A DNA stretch of 64,000 nt from Nereocystis luetkeana (taxonomy: Eukaryota; Sar; Phaeophyceae; Laminariales; Laminariaceae): the NCBI GenBank assembly GCA_031213475.1, contig JARUPZ010000017.1, forward strand, positions 8,512,790 to 8,576,789. The letters are read 5' to 3'. A model generated the notes under the pieces. That model saw only the letters and a program-made list of their open reading frames with translations, was not told where the DNA came from and did no database searches. This document shows positions 23,559 to 34,632 of this stretch, one piece after another; position 1 is the stretch's first letter; every line of letters starts with the position of its first letter. The position numbers and the translations under genes are program-made.

Positions 23559-23917
23559 AGCCGGTCGCCCCGGTGGTTCAAGTGGTTAACCTCGAAATCT
23601 ACTTGTGTTTGAGTCCTGGGTTCGAGCCCCAGGTGGGTCGGACATTTGACAGTAGTATTTATTTTTGCGAAAAAAAACAACAAAAGGATTCAATTGTTGA
23701 GAGCGCCTTGCAGCGTGGGTAGGCACAATTCGATGCGAATCGACGAGGGAAGAACAGGCTGAAATCTTCTCGCGATAAAAATAAAGGCACGTACCGTAGC
23801 GGGACGGGGGGAGAAGAGTCAGCTATGTGACCCCGGATCTGAGTTACGAGTTGGAAGGAGAGAGAGAAGAATATGGGCGAAGATAATAAATGGGTTGATT
23901 GAGCAAAAAAAAATAAT
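23559..23917 (+). mobile_element. SINE-like insertion with a tRNA-like head
   Basis: This stretch is present in unit 1 and absent from the same place in unit 2, so it is an insertion. It opens with a tRNA-like sequence (A-box-like TGGTTCAAGTGG at 23574-23585, B box GGTTCGAGCCC at 23609-23619, and a 5-bp T stem with TTCGAGC loop). It ends in an A-rich tail (GCAAAAAAAAATAA). TAT on both sides may be a short target duplication. The anticodon stem and acceptor stem do not pair well, so a functional tRNA is unlikely. Confidence 0.6.
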
Positions 23918-26508
23918 ATGTACTGTATGTACGAAGAAAGCGAAAGCACAGCACGGCACAGCAGCAAAACCAATGAAAATGAAACCGAAAACTCGGAAAG
24001 GAAAAATCCCCGTCCCCTCTCGTGTATTATATTTCTGCCTGATTAGAACACCTTACACCCGGTCGAAAAGAAGAAAAGAAAAACATCGCACAGAAGAGCT
24101 TCTCTCTCAGCCTCGTACGTCGCCCGCCCCTCTCGCGACCACCTCGCTACCGATTCGGTCCGGGTACAGCTTTTATGACTGTCTGCCACAATCAGCCCCG
24201 TCGCCCGCCCCGCGTGAAGCCCGGTGCTCACCGTGGCCGTCGTTCGCCAGCTCGATAACGTTGGTGTTCAAACTGCACACCTCCCTCTTTCAACTTTAGC
24301 GTGGTCGCAAAAATAAGCACCGCTTGAATAGTATCTTGCCCTCCCGAATGACCTTCATAACTCGTACATACTCTATCAACAATCATAAATCGAAGCCAGA
24401 GAAAGCCCGTTCATGCATCCCTCGTGTCTCGAGGCACACGCGACGCCTAGGCACGCAAGCGGCGACCGCGCTCCTTGCAACCCCCCCTCTACCCGCCAGC
24501 ACCCGCTGACACCCACGACGGTGCTGGGTCCTCCCGCCATGCAGTGCTCGGAGAACACGCACGCACACGAAACGAAAGAAGAAAAAAGGAAGGAAGGACC
24601 GAGAAAACAAAGAACTGCTGGAAAGGTCCGGCAAGTAATGAAAGGAGGCGGTTTGGAAGTGGGAGCTCTGAGAGGCCAGGGATGCACCAACCGAGCACGC
24701 TCAGGGGTTGTGATCTAAGTATGTAGTTAATAAAGTATGTAGTTCTATACAAGGCGCTTCGCTCCGCGGGCGGCCTACGCCGCCCGCTACGCTCGCTCTG
24801 AATGGAAGGAAAAAAGTACATCAAATTATGCGAAGTGACAGAGGTCCACGATTGAGTTTAGGTCGTAATTGCAAACCGGCGACTTGATAATGCCAAGAGT
24901 CCCGCCGCCATGCTTCAGGAACAAACAGCTCCGACGCCAGCTCGAATGCCATATATATATGCGCTTCGCGTCGCGGATGTCGTACGTACGTACATACCCC
25001 AGGTAGGATACTGTTGTCTGTACTTATTTTCTTCTTTCGATATACTCTTATGTCTGTACTCGTATGTAGGAAGAAGGCGAAAGCACAGCACGGCACAGCA
25101 GCAAAAAAAAATGAAAATGAAACCGAAAACTCGAAAAGGGAAAAAAAATATCCGTCCCCTCTCGTGTAATAATTTTCTGCCTGATTGGAACACCTTGCAC
25201 CCGGTCGAAAAGAAGGAAAGAAAAATATCGCACAGAAAAGCTTCTCTCTCAGCCTCGTACGCCGTCTGCCCCTCTCGCGATCACCTCGCTACCGATTCGG
25301 TCCGGGTAAAGCTTTTATGACTGTCTGCCACAATCAGCCCCGTCGCCCGCCTCGCGTGAAGCCCGGTGCTCACCGTGGCCGTCGTTCGCCAGCTCGATAA
25401 CGTTGGTGTCCAAACTGCACACCTCCTTCTTTCAACTTCAGCGTGCTCGCAAAAATAAGCACCGCTTGAATAGTATCTTGCCCTCCTGAACGACCTTTAT
25501 AAACTCGTACATACTCTATAAACAATCATAAATCGAGGCCAGACAAAGCCCGTTCATGCATCCCTCGTGTCTCGAGGCACACGCGACGCCTAGGCACGCA
25601 AGCGGCGACCGCGCTCCTTGCAACCCCCCCTCTACCCGCCAGCACCCGCTGACACCCGCGACGGCGCCGGGCTCTCCCGCCGTGCCGTACTCGGAGTACA
25701 CGCACGCACACGAAACGAAAGACGAAAAAAGGAAGAAAGGACGTGTCAAGAGAAATGGAGAAAACCAAGAACTGCTGGAAAGGTCCGGCAAGTAGTAATG
25801 AAAAGCTGCCTGATTGGAGCACCTTGCACCCGGTCGAAAATAAGAAAAGAAAAACATCGCACAGAAGAGCTTCTCTCTCAGCCTCGTACGCCGCCCGCCC
25901 CGCTAGCGACCACCTCGCTACCGATTCGGTCCGGGTAAAGCTTATATCACTCTCTGCCACAATCAGCCCCGTCGCCCGCCCCGCGTGAAGCCCGGTGCTC
26001 CCGGTGGTCGTCGTTCGCCAGCTCGATAACGTTGGTGTTCAAACTGCATACCTACCTCTTTCAACTTCAGCGTGGTCGCAAAAATAAGCACCGCTTGAAT
26101 AGTATCTTGCCCTCCTGAACGACCTTTATAAAATCGTACATACTCTATCAACAATCATAAATCGAAGCCAGACAAAGCCCGTTCATGCATCCCTCGTGTC
26201 TCGAGGCACACGCGACGCCTAGGCACGAAAGCGGCGACCGCGCTCCTTGCAACCCCCCCTCTACCCGCCAGCACCCACTGACACCCGCGATGGTGCCGGG
26301 TCCTCCCGCGATGCCGTGCTCGGAGAACACGCACGAACACGAAACGAAAGAAGAAAAAAGGAAGAAATGTCCGAGAAAACAAAGAACTGCTGGAAAGGTC
26401 CGGCAAGTAATGAAAGGAGGCGGTTTGGAAGTGGGAGCTCTGAGAGGCCAGGGATGCACCAACCGAGCACGCTCAGGGGTTGTGATCTAAGTATGTAGTT
26501 CTATATTA

Positions 26509-26551
26509 TATATATATAGGTTTCTGTGTCTACCGTAGGTCCTATTTACTA
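26509..26551. mobile_element. Right half of the split family A MITE
   Basis: It reads ATAGGTTTCTGTGTCTACCG then GGTCCTATTTACTAT, complementary to the left half at 23201. The last 11 or so bases (ATGGTCCCCCG) are missing where the next MITE copy begins. Confidence 0.7.
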
Positions 26552-26664
26552 TTACGGGGGGCCATATTTAATACCAGGTAGGACCTATGGTATACATAAA
26601 AACCTATATATTTAACAATTTTTCCTAACAATATTTGATCCTTTTACCTGTGGACCCCCGGAAT
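26552..26664. mobile_element. Family A MITE carrying a TACCAGGTA insertion
   Basis: A full family A copy in which TTAATAGGACC has become TTAATACCAGGTAGGACC. This is a 7-bp gain that equals CCAGG plus a duplicated TA (motif at 26572-26580). Confidence 0.85.
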
Positions 26665-26691
26665 AATGGCCCCCTGTGTTGTAATAGTTGA

Positions 26692-27099
26692 TGTTTGATC
26701 ACAGGAGCTGTCGGACGCGTGCACGTGATACACGCGTGGTCTACACCATGATCGTTGAGGAAGAGCAAATAAAATACTAGTTACAATAAGCCAAACACAA
26801 CACACACCAAGTGGATCAATACCTTTCTGTCAGAGACCCCACCACATAAACCACACACAGGAGGTAAGCCGCACCTAGATTGTCACCAGCTGCACCACTC
26901 ACATATAGACAGGCAGTATCATGAACACCAAAGCCTGGGCCGTATCATTTAAATCATCGACTGCTCCCGGAGGAGCAGCTCCATCCCTCAATCCACGAGG
27001 CATATTAAAATAATGCCCCGATACATATTACGAAACCCCACAATATATGAAACCCCCAATACCCGCAGACCCGTATCAAGCTACCGCATACCACAAACA
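26692..27099 (-). repeat. 3' LTR
   Basis: TGTTTGATC...CCACAAACA on the plus strand, bounded by GTTGA on the outer side. Confidence 0.92.
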
Positions 27100-28070
27100 G
27101 CCCCCCTATTCGGTGCTCGATTCGATAGGTCTCGAATATCTTATCACCAATTGCCAGGTAAAACGGCAGCCCCAAATTCCATCCTTCATCGTTGCCAAGG
27201 TAAAACGGCAATCCCAAAATCCACCCTTCAGAATCGCCAATGTAAAACGGCAATCCCGATACAAAATCTCTCAATATCGATTCCAGTAGAGACCTCCTAA
27301 AAATATATCAAGACAGTAACTATGAGAAGGGAAAAAAATCCAACAAACGAAAGTATGTTAATAAATCCTTCAAACAAAATCAATAACACCGCCTTCACAT
27401 AGATATCGTACCGCCCGATAGCATCGGCCCCCCTGTTTTGCACTCTCGAAGGGCAGAACAACAGAACGTCTCTGATGTAGGACATCTCAAATCGAACTAT
27501 AATAGCCCCCCTGTTATTAGTAGGTGCTCACTCCGGGAGTATGCAGAAGTCAACAACATACTGCATCTAAATTTGAAAGTACTATAGAGACTAGTAATTT
27601 TGGGTCCCCTGTACGCTGTGCATACTTAATCAATAGCCAACGGGTACGGCACGATTCATCAAGACCATCGGCATACCCTATTGGCGTATTCACATTACTC
27701 AACGCATGAGTACATCTCAATACTTTCTCCAATTAATTCCCTAAAAATCACTCTTCTCCATTCTCATCACCCAATACCCCAAAATATCCGAAACCAAGAA
27801 ATAAACGATAGAAATCACCACAAATTCATCACAAAGTCAAGCCCAAAACGAACCATCTAAGCGGGCAACGGTTTGATGAGAAAATCGGCATGCTGCTCTG
27901 CCGACCGTACGTGTTGATCCCAGACTCCCCGTTGAACACATGCCTTAGACATCTACATCCAGTAGAGGAAAGCGATGAACAGACATCCACGCACAAAATC
28001 ACTCAACCAGAGACAGACCTTGGGTCAGTACCCTTGCGTGCATGGTCCGCATCCACTTATGAGCTCACTT

Positions 28071-28200
28071 CAACTGAACTGCACCATCTGCGATAGGAAG
28101 TCTTCGTCGTGTTACCGAGTACAGCTACTATGACACTCGAACTGAACTCCACTATCTGCCATAGAAAGGCTTCGTCGTGTTACCGAGTACAGCTACCATG
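28071..28200. repeat. 68-bp tandem duplication inside the LTR element
   Basis: Two copies containing TTCGTCGTGTTACCGAGTAC, with repeat starts 68 bp apart. Confidence 0.8.
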
Positions 28201-28810
28201 CCCCCCCTGCTCGGTAGACGACAAAGCCCTCATCATAAAAATGTTGCGATGTCATTACGACTCCAAAATACCTCAACCATAAAATCAAAAAGAAACGAAC
28301 TCACGTCCAAACACCCCTCAACCCCACCTCTCAACCTCCGTCTCCTGCTCCCTACAATACGGATGCGACACTTGTCTTCCGCCGCGGCTTCCATGTTGCC
28401 GCGACATGGACTACATCTCGCAAAGCCGCAGGGTGCAGTGGGCAGTATCGGGTGGGTCAGCGTCAGAAATCAAGCCAGTTCGTGCCAGAAACCGAGGTCA
28501 CTCGTTAGATAACGAGTCACATCCTTATGCACTATGTCTACGAGTAGAATCATGCCATCAAACCCCCGTCCATGATTTCACTCAAACCAATGGTGACAAG
28601 ACAACGTCACTACCGATTTCTATTCATAGTTGGCCTTCCTCATATTCCAGTGGGTAATTGGCAACGCAGGTACGTCCGTTTTGCCATTACAACTCGCGGC
28701 CTGGGTAGGCACAGCAATATGGAATCAGGTAGCAGACGTGGTACGGTTCCCTCATACCCTCTGGTTAATATACGGGTAGGTAGACAGCAGCTGCGGTGGA
28801 AATGCTTCTG

Positions 28811-29956
28811 TCATAAAAGACATACCAGGTCCCAGGTACACCACACCTTCCGCAATATTGCACACTTCATTTGAGAATATACCAGGCAGACACAAAGAAA
28901 GCACAGAAAAGGACAAACAAAAAAGATCCAGTCCACCAACACTAAAATGGGCGACACTGGAAAAATATTACATGCCTGTTTCCCAGGGTCGAACGGGAAA
29001 TCTCGCTTGCCCCTGCTGGTGCCGCTGCTAGTCCCCACCCCCTCATAATCCCCGTCTCCCCATCCGCCACCATGCCCCCCCCAAACCGAGCCAGATCCGT
29101 ATTCCCAGCCACTCGGTGCCAGCCTCGCCCATATGAGCTTTCCCCGGTCGAAGGGGTACGTTGACCCCCCCTTCTGACAGGAGTTGCGCACGTCGGACTC
29201 AGCAACACCACGCTCCACCACCTCAAGCTCAGTATAACCAAGGCCCACCACCTCGGACACAGTAACACCAAGCTTCACGACCTCAGGCTCAGCATCACCG
29301 AGCTCCAGCACTTCGCACACAGCAACACCTAGCTTCATGACCTCAGGCTCAGCATAACCAAGGTCCAGCACTTCGGACACAGCAACACCAAGCTCCACCA
29401 CCTCGGACACGGCAACACCAAGCTCCACCACCCCAGGCTTAGCATCACCGAGATCCACTACGTCGGACAAAGCAACACCAAGCTCCACCTCCTCAGGCTT
29501 AGCATCACCGAGATCCATCACGTCGGACAAAGCAAGACCAAGCTCCACCTCGGGCACAGCAAGACCAAGCTCCACCACCTCGGACACGGCAACACCAAGC
29601 TCCACCTCGGGCTTAGCATCACCGAGCTCCACCATGTCGGACAAAGCAACACCAAGCTCCACCTCCTCAGGCTTAGCATCACCGAGATCCATCACGTCGG
29701 ACAAAGCAACACCAAGGTCCACGACCGGTGGAGGCTCGCGTCGGCAACTCCACACCGCATCGGTTGAGTAGCTCGCCTCCGAGCTCGTCGCTGTCGGCTC
29801 CACCCGTGGCTGCCGGGGCGCCGGCGTTCCAGCCTGCGGCGTACTGTAGTAGTTCGGCGCGTAGACGACAGCAGGCTGGGCAGTGATACACTGCCTGGCC
29901 ATGCGACCATGAAAGATGAAGTCGTCGCACACACTGTTGGGTGCACGGCAAATCAC
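28811..29956 (-). CDS. Gag C-terminal-like frame with degraded zinc knuckle and 10-residue repeats
   Basis: A 381-codon frame. Near its start is CDDFIFHGRMARQC, which keeps the spacing of a CX2CX4HX4C zinc knuckle but has Phe and Arg in place of the second Cys and the His. Residues from about 85 to 240 are some 16 tandem 10-residue units of the type VVELGVAVSE / VMDLGDAKPE, strongly acidic and hydrophobic. Two later segments repeat PFD.GK. The C-terminal 40 residues are hydrophobic. The product probably belongs to the LTR element; its function beyond gag-like packaging is unknown. Confidence 0.5.
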   Translation of the reverse strand: MICRAPNSVCDDFIFHGRMARQCITAQPAVVYAPNYYSTPQAGTPAPRQPRVEPTATSSEASYSTDAVWSCRREPPPVVDLGVALSDVMDLGDAKPEEVELGVALSDMVELGDAKPEVELGVAVSEVVELGLAVPEVELGLALSDVMDLGDAKPEEVELGVALSDVVDLGDAKPGVVELGVAVSEVVELGVAVSEVLDLGYAEPEVMKLGVAVCEVLELGDAEPEVVKLGVTVSEVVGLGYTELEVVERGVAESDVRNSCQKGGSTYPFDRGKLIWARLAPSGWEYGSGSVWGGHGGGWGDGDYEGVGTSSGTSRGKRDFPFDPGKQACNIFPVSPILVLVDWIFFVCPFLCFLCVCLVYSQMKCAILRKVWCTWDLVCLL

Positions 29957-30026
29957 ATCCCTATGCCCTCGGGCGCCACACCGTTCATCAATTCACATTG
30001 TGCGCTCGGGCTTCGTTCCCACATCC

Positions 30027-30525
30027 CTATGCCCTCGGGCTTCGTTCCCATGTCATGTAGGATCCGTACATCAACGCTGTTGCAGGCGGAGGGGACTCAG
30101 GCTGATACCACACGCGATCGGTGTTACCAGCCGCCCCAGTGCACCACTCCGAAGCAGCATGTGGCTGCCGCCGTTGCTGCTGCTGCTGCTGATGATGATG
30201 ATAATAACTCTGGCCTCCACCCCAGCGTTGCTGCAGTTGAGGCTGAGGCTGAGGCTGTTTCTGCCCTCGGCCTCCATACTGCCGCCGATGATGCTGCTGC
30301 TGATAACTCTGGCCTCCACCCCAGCGTTGCTGCTGTTGTCCACCAAAGTCATACTGCTGGTGCTGCAACCGCGCGTCGCCTCCATACCGTCGTTCCTGCT
30401 GCGCCTCCATACCAAGCAGCTCCTCCATTTGCGCCATACCACCACAGACGCCCTTCCACCCGTAAGTGCTCTCCTCTAACACAGTATAACCCTTCAGCGT
30501 CCTCCGGGCCCGAGTCCCGATATCG
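30027..30525 (-). CDS. Gag-like Gln/Gly/His-rich frame of the LTR element
   Basis: The open frame continues from the 5' LTR and stops at 30027; the first internal Met is near 30437. It is rich in Gln, Gly, Arg, His and Tyr, with RWGGGQSY occurring twice, and would bind nucleic acid by composition. A stop separates it from the next frame (29956-28811), which carries a knuckle-like motif, so the two may be one gag split by a mutation. Confidence 0.5.
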
Positions 30526-30939
30526 TGTTTGATCACAGGAGCTGTCGGACGCGTGCACGTGGTACACGCGTGGTCTACACCATGATCGTTGAGGAAGAGC
30601 AAATAAAATACTAGTTACAATAAGCCAAACACAACACACACCAGGTGGATCAATACCTTTCTGTCGGAGACTCCACCACATAAACCACACACAGGAGGTA
30701 AGCCGCACCAAGATTGTCACCGGCTGCACCACTCACATATATATTATAGACAGGCAGTGTCATTAACATCAAAGCCTGGGCCGTATCATTAACAGCATCG
30801 ACTGCTCCCGGAGGATCAGCTCCATCCCTCCATCCGCGAGGCATACTAAATAATGCCCCGATACATAATACGAAACCCCACGATATATGAAACCCCCAAT
30901 ATCCGCAGACCAGTATCTAGCTACCGCATACCACAAACA
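30526..30939 (-). repeat. 5' LTR
   Basis: Same termini as the 3' LTR and slightly longer (small insertion TATATTATA near 30740). It is followed by GTTGA at 30940-30944. Confidence 0.92.
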
Positions 30940-30944
30940 GTTGA

Positions 30945-32599
30945 TACTCAACTTTGCAAGCTGCGTAATATGTCTCGTCTACATCCCATTATTTTATCTT
31001 TAGAAAGAACATTTCGCGTCTTCCTGTACTCGTGTCGTCGAGGCTGTGGTCATCTCGCTCAGGTGCGACAGCAAAGTGCTGGCCTTGGGTTGAGCGTGGT
31101 TACCCTGCCCGCCCTCATAAAAATCCGTACGTTTCGTATACGGGGGAAGGGCGTCGGCATAGGCAACGTTTCGAGTACGCGTACGAGTGTTGAAGTGGGG
31201 TATACTACTTTCTTGTTTGTTAGAGTATAGGTACAACTGTTCAACAAGTTTTGGGTGTTCGGCATCATCACCAGCAGAGACACTCCCCCCATCGATTCAG
31301 TATATATCCTGGCGCACAGCGTTATTATTATTGTTATTTCTCTTGCCATCCGACAATGTGCAGCATGATCTTCAACATTGATCACTCATAACTATCCCGG
31401 AGGAAGAAAACCTCGGAAACAAAAGCACAGCGTTATTATTATTTATTGATATCGCCCTCGATGAGATGCATTCGTGCACTGTTCCCCGCTTGTACGTTCG
31501 TTTATTTTTTTATTGTGACGTCGCCGTTGGAGTTGGGGAGAGTGGCGGGAGAGACCCAGTCTGCACCAATCAATACAGATGGCGTCCCAGGAGCAGGTGG
31601 GTCTTGAATCAGATCGCACGTCTGGGGGCCTCATGATAAATACTCGTACTCGTGGTCGTCCAGAGGTGGGGTAAATATAGTCGTTCGTTCGTGCTCTAGT
31701 GTTATCTGCGCGCGGCATGCTCTCCTTGCATCCACGTATGTGGTGGAGCCTCTGTACCACACACAGGGTCACATGAGGAGCCTCTGTACCACACACAGGG
31801 TCGAAAAGGCGAAATATAAGTTTTCAACAAACGGTTCTGCAACAACAACAAACAGCATTTTTTTATTTCCCACCTCGTGTTGTTCGCTAATTAATGCTAC
31901 GGCTGCGGCGTCAATTCGGCAATGATATGTATGCGAAACACGCACGATGGTTTCAAAAGTATTCAACGGACGAAGACCGGAGACCAAAGGATCGAGGAAG
32001 CTAGTCTAACGTAAGAGCAGCATTGCCTTGTTTTGACGTTGGTACACGGCAGTAGTGTGGTATCTATACTCGTTTGTGCTCGAGTGCCCTCTACGCGGGG
32101 CATGCTCTTCTTGTGTCCTCGTACGTGGTCGAGCCCCTCCCGTGGTGTTGGAACACAGTATGGGTATGATGACAGCAGTAGTATGGTATCCGTATGTGTT
32201 CCTGCCGCAGAGCTGCAGCTGCTTCTGCTGTATGCTGCTGCGGAGCTTTGCTGGGTGCTGTGCGTTCTTGCTTGGCCAGGACGTGCCACAACATCAAATA
32301 TAAAAAGGTTACAACCAAATAATTTGAAATGTACTTGGTCGGAAAAGTGCTTGAGTACTTGTTTCGAGACAACGAACGACGGACTTTGGGGCCCGACTCA
32401 ACGAAGAACGTTTTTTTCTGATGTTCCGCCAGTACGTTTTTCGTCTGATTCTTTGATTTGCATTCGGTTGGTTGAAAAATTAATCACCAAGCAGGCGTTT
32501 TAAATACAATAGGTAACTTCCCGTAGGGAGGTGGATCGAGTTTGTGGAGGCGTTTTGGAATCCGAAGAAGCTGGTAGAAACGTGAGACGATGCGAGATC
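30945..32599. other. Intergenic repeat-rich DNA
   Basis: No gene recognised. It has a 29-30-bp tandem pair (AGCCTCTGTACCACACACAG, 31745-31800). It also has copies of a dispersed family around CTCGTTCGTGCTCTAGTG and GCGGGGCATGCTCTTCTTG (31670-31730 and 32060-32130) that recur near 43.07, 44.95 and 47.23-47.52 kb. Confidence 0.5.
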
Positions 32600-32816
32600 A
32601 GACGACAGTCGCAAGCGTCTAGCCACCAGAGCTGTCTGGGCTTAGACCGCCGCTGCGGCAACAACGAGAGTTCGTAGCAAATATCGACAGTAGTGTGCCC
32701 AGACAATCGATCGACTTTCGATTTCGCCACGGCCGCCTAGCTTTTCCTTCCAGTGGGAAGCTAGGACGCCCCGCTGGATATGGTGGGAGGCGCGGACGCC
32801 CCGCTGGATTTACGGG

Positions 32817-33277
32817 GTGAGCAAGGAACCGGGCCTTCTCGCAGGAACAGCAGCCGATCCTGCCATGATGGCTGTGCTGCAGCAGTTTTTGACCAGCAAC
32901 CACGCGATCGCGGCTCGGCTCATATGCCTTGAAAACGTCGAGGCCCACCCGCAGCAGCAGGAGCAACATCAGCAGCAGCAGCAGCAGCAGCAGCAGCCGC
33001 CGCCGCAGCCGTAGCCGCAGTAACTCCAGCCACTTCAGCATGTTGTCAAACCTCCCGGGGCGCTATCACCGGGGGTCTGTTGGCCTCGTGGGCCGGTGGA
33101 CCGCTGGGAGGGAAGCAAACTGCCCACACGCATGGCCGGGCCGGCGGCGGAGAAAGGGGCGAGTCCACGTTCAAGACTCGCATGCTGGAGCGGAGCTCTC
33201 CGCCGGGCGTGTGCGATTTTGCACGGCGTCGCGGTGTGTGCCGACGGATAGGCTGTGCGTTTTCCCACCACCTATAA
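32817..33277 (+). pseudogene. DIRS gag-like remnant with polyQ and CCCH zinc finger
   Basis: A first frame (32817-33014) ends in a CAG-encoded Gln run. After a shift, the frame ending at 33277 carries CDFARRRGVCRRIGCAFSHH, with spacing C-X8-C-X4-C-X3-H typical of an RNA-binding CCCH finger in gag-type proteins. Stops follow immediately. Confidence 0.6.
32966..33000. repeat. CAG repeat in the DIRS gag-like frame
   Basis: About 10 CAG units, reading as Gln in the gag-like frame. Confidence 0.9.
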
Positions 33278-34154
33278 TAGCCGCCGGCACAGCTCCATTG
33301 GGCGCCGCGCAGCAGCCGCAGCTGCGAGCACTACCGCCGCCGACGATGCTGCTGTACCGGCTGCCGCAGTATCAGGCTGCCGCTGCAGTCCGTGGGGGGG
33401 CGGCAGTAGGAGGGGGGAAATCGTCCCGGCCGTCGAGCGTCGCAAGCTTTAGCGTAAGCTACGCGCCCGGTGGCAGAGGCGGTGCTTCCGTCGGGGGCGG
33501 AGCGAGCTGAGGGAACGGCAGCAACTGACGACACGGGCTCTGCCATCTGGCAGGGTCGACCGAAGGGGGGGTAGGGGCGCGAGGAGAACGGAAAATCTTC
33601 GAATACGCCAGTAAGTCCGTTGAACTTCTCCATGCACCCACTTCCGTGTCGATGTCGCCGGCCCTGCTTCACGGTGAGAGCTAGGTGCCGAGAAACAGAG
33701 AGAGTAAATCAAGCAGCCGATCGGTTGAGGCAGCGCCCCAGCAAGAGGTCGTGCGGCAGAGGAGAAAATGATTCACGCAGGAGCACAGGGCAGCAGAAAG
33801 CTAGGTCACTCGTCGCGTCCACCCTCGCATGACCGACACACCCACCCTCCCGCCCCCCGCCGCATTACTCACGCACGTGGGTCCCTATTCTCAGCCGAAT
33901 CGTTCCATCCAGCTTTGCATGAGCCACCCCCCCACCCCCCCCCACCCCCTGCCTCCCGCCGCATCATGCATGCACGGAGATTCCTATGGTCAGCGTACGC
34001 AGGAAGGCGAGTAGGTGATGTTTTCAGTTCAGACGGCGAGGTTATTTCGCATGTGCAAAAACAGCAAGACATATCCCCTAGTGAATCAGATTGCCAGCCT
34101 CGTGACGTGCATGCACAAGTGACTAGCTAAAAGAAGGGAGTACTTGATAGAACG

Positions 34155-34400
34155 GACATTCAGCCTGAACAGAGGGCTAGATTACCCCACTTCTTGGTGA
34201 ATCGGGACAGTGTCGAGGTTGTTGCAGGTTCAGTGCAGCAGGCTTGGTGTGAGCAGAGGGCCAGATTACCCCCTTCGGGTGGAAACCGAGACAGTACCGG
34301 CTGCGCGGAAGGCTCACACCACAGCACAGACCAGATAGAGCAGAGACCCACTCTACCCCACTTTAGCGCGAATCGATACAGTATCGATCTCGCAGAAGCC
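34155..34400 (+). repeat. Three imperfect 80-bp repeats in the DIRS coding region
   Basis: The open frame repeats EQRARLP...NRDS...EGS-type segments three times. They lie between the gag-like and pol-like parts. Confidence 0.65.
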
Positions 34401-34632
34401 TCAAATCAGAAGGGCCGTCCACCGGGTCAGTACAGAGAAATCCCCACAGCAGCACAAACAACGCATATAGCTTGACAGAGATAGCAAGGGCAAGTACAGC
34501 AAACCTTGTAGCAGCCTGATGAATCCACGCTCGTTTCGGTCGAAGCCCGCGAGAGTATAGCAGGTTGGCACGCTCACGGCTTCCAAATGGGGAGTCGCTC
34601 AGTCGAAAACGATCAGACTGCATGGTACAACA

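Larger units (their letters stand above)
23254..26508. mobile_element. Tandemly duplicated 1.13-kb element of unknown type, inserted in a MITE
   Basis: Two units begin AAGGCGCTTCGCTCCGCGGG (23254 and 24749) and end GGGGTTGTGATCTAAGTATG. The start carries a perfect 9-bp hairpin (GCGGGCGGC, loop CTAC, 23270-23291). Unit 1 has about 360 bp extra (a tRNA-headed insertion). Unit 2 has an internal 629-bp duplication (25177 and 25806). Removing these extras leaves about 1.13 kb for both. The flanks are the two halves of one family A MITE, so the block went into it. Frames of about 100 codons are shared between copies on both strands, but none shows a known domain. Confidence 0.75.
26692..30939 (-). 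mobile_element. LTR retrotransposon, gag only, with 5-bp target duplication
   Basis: Direct repeats 26692-27099 (408 bp) and 30526-30939 (414 bp) both begin TG and end CA, and differ at about 5% of positions plus small indels. GTTGA lies directly outside both ends (26687-26691 and 30940-30944), a classic 5-bp target duplication. A purine tract (AATAGGGGGGC on the minus strand) precedes the 27099 LTR, so transcription runs on the minus strand with the 5' LTR on the right. The 3.4-kb interior encodes a Gln-rich, gag-like product and a repeat-rich frame. No protease, integrase or reverse transcriptase is visible, so it is non-autonomous and would need a helper. Confidence 0.92.

Noticed and set aside
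23564..23645. A functional tRNA gene
   Set aside because: The A-box-like sequence, B box and T arm are present, but the acceptor and anticodon stems do not pair convincingly and the anticodon loop lacks the usual T33. It was called a SINE head instead.
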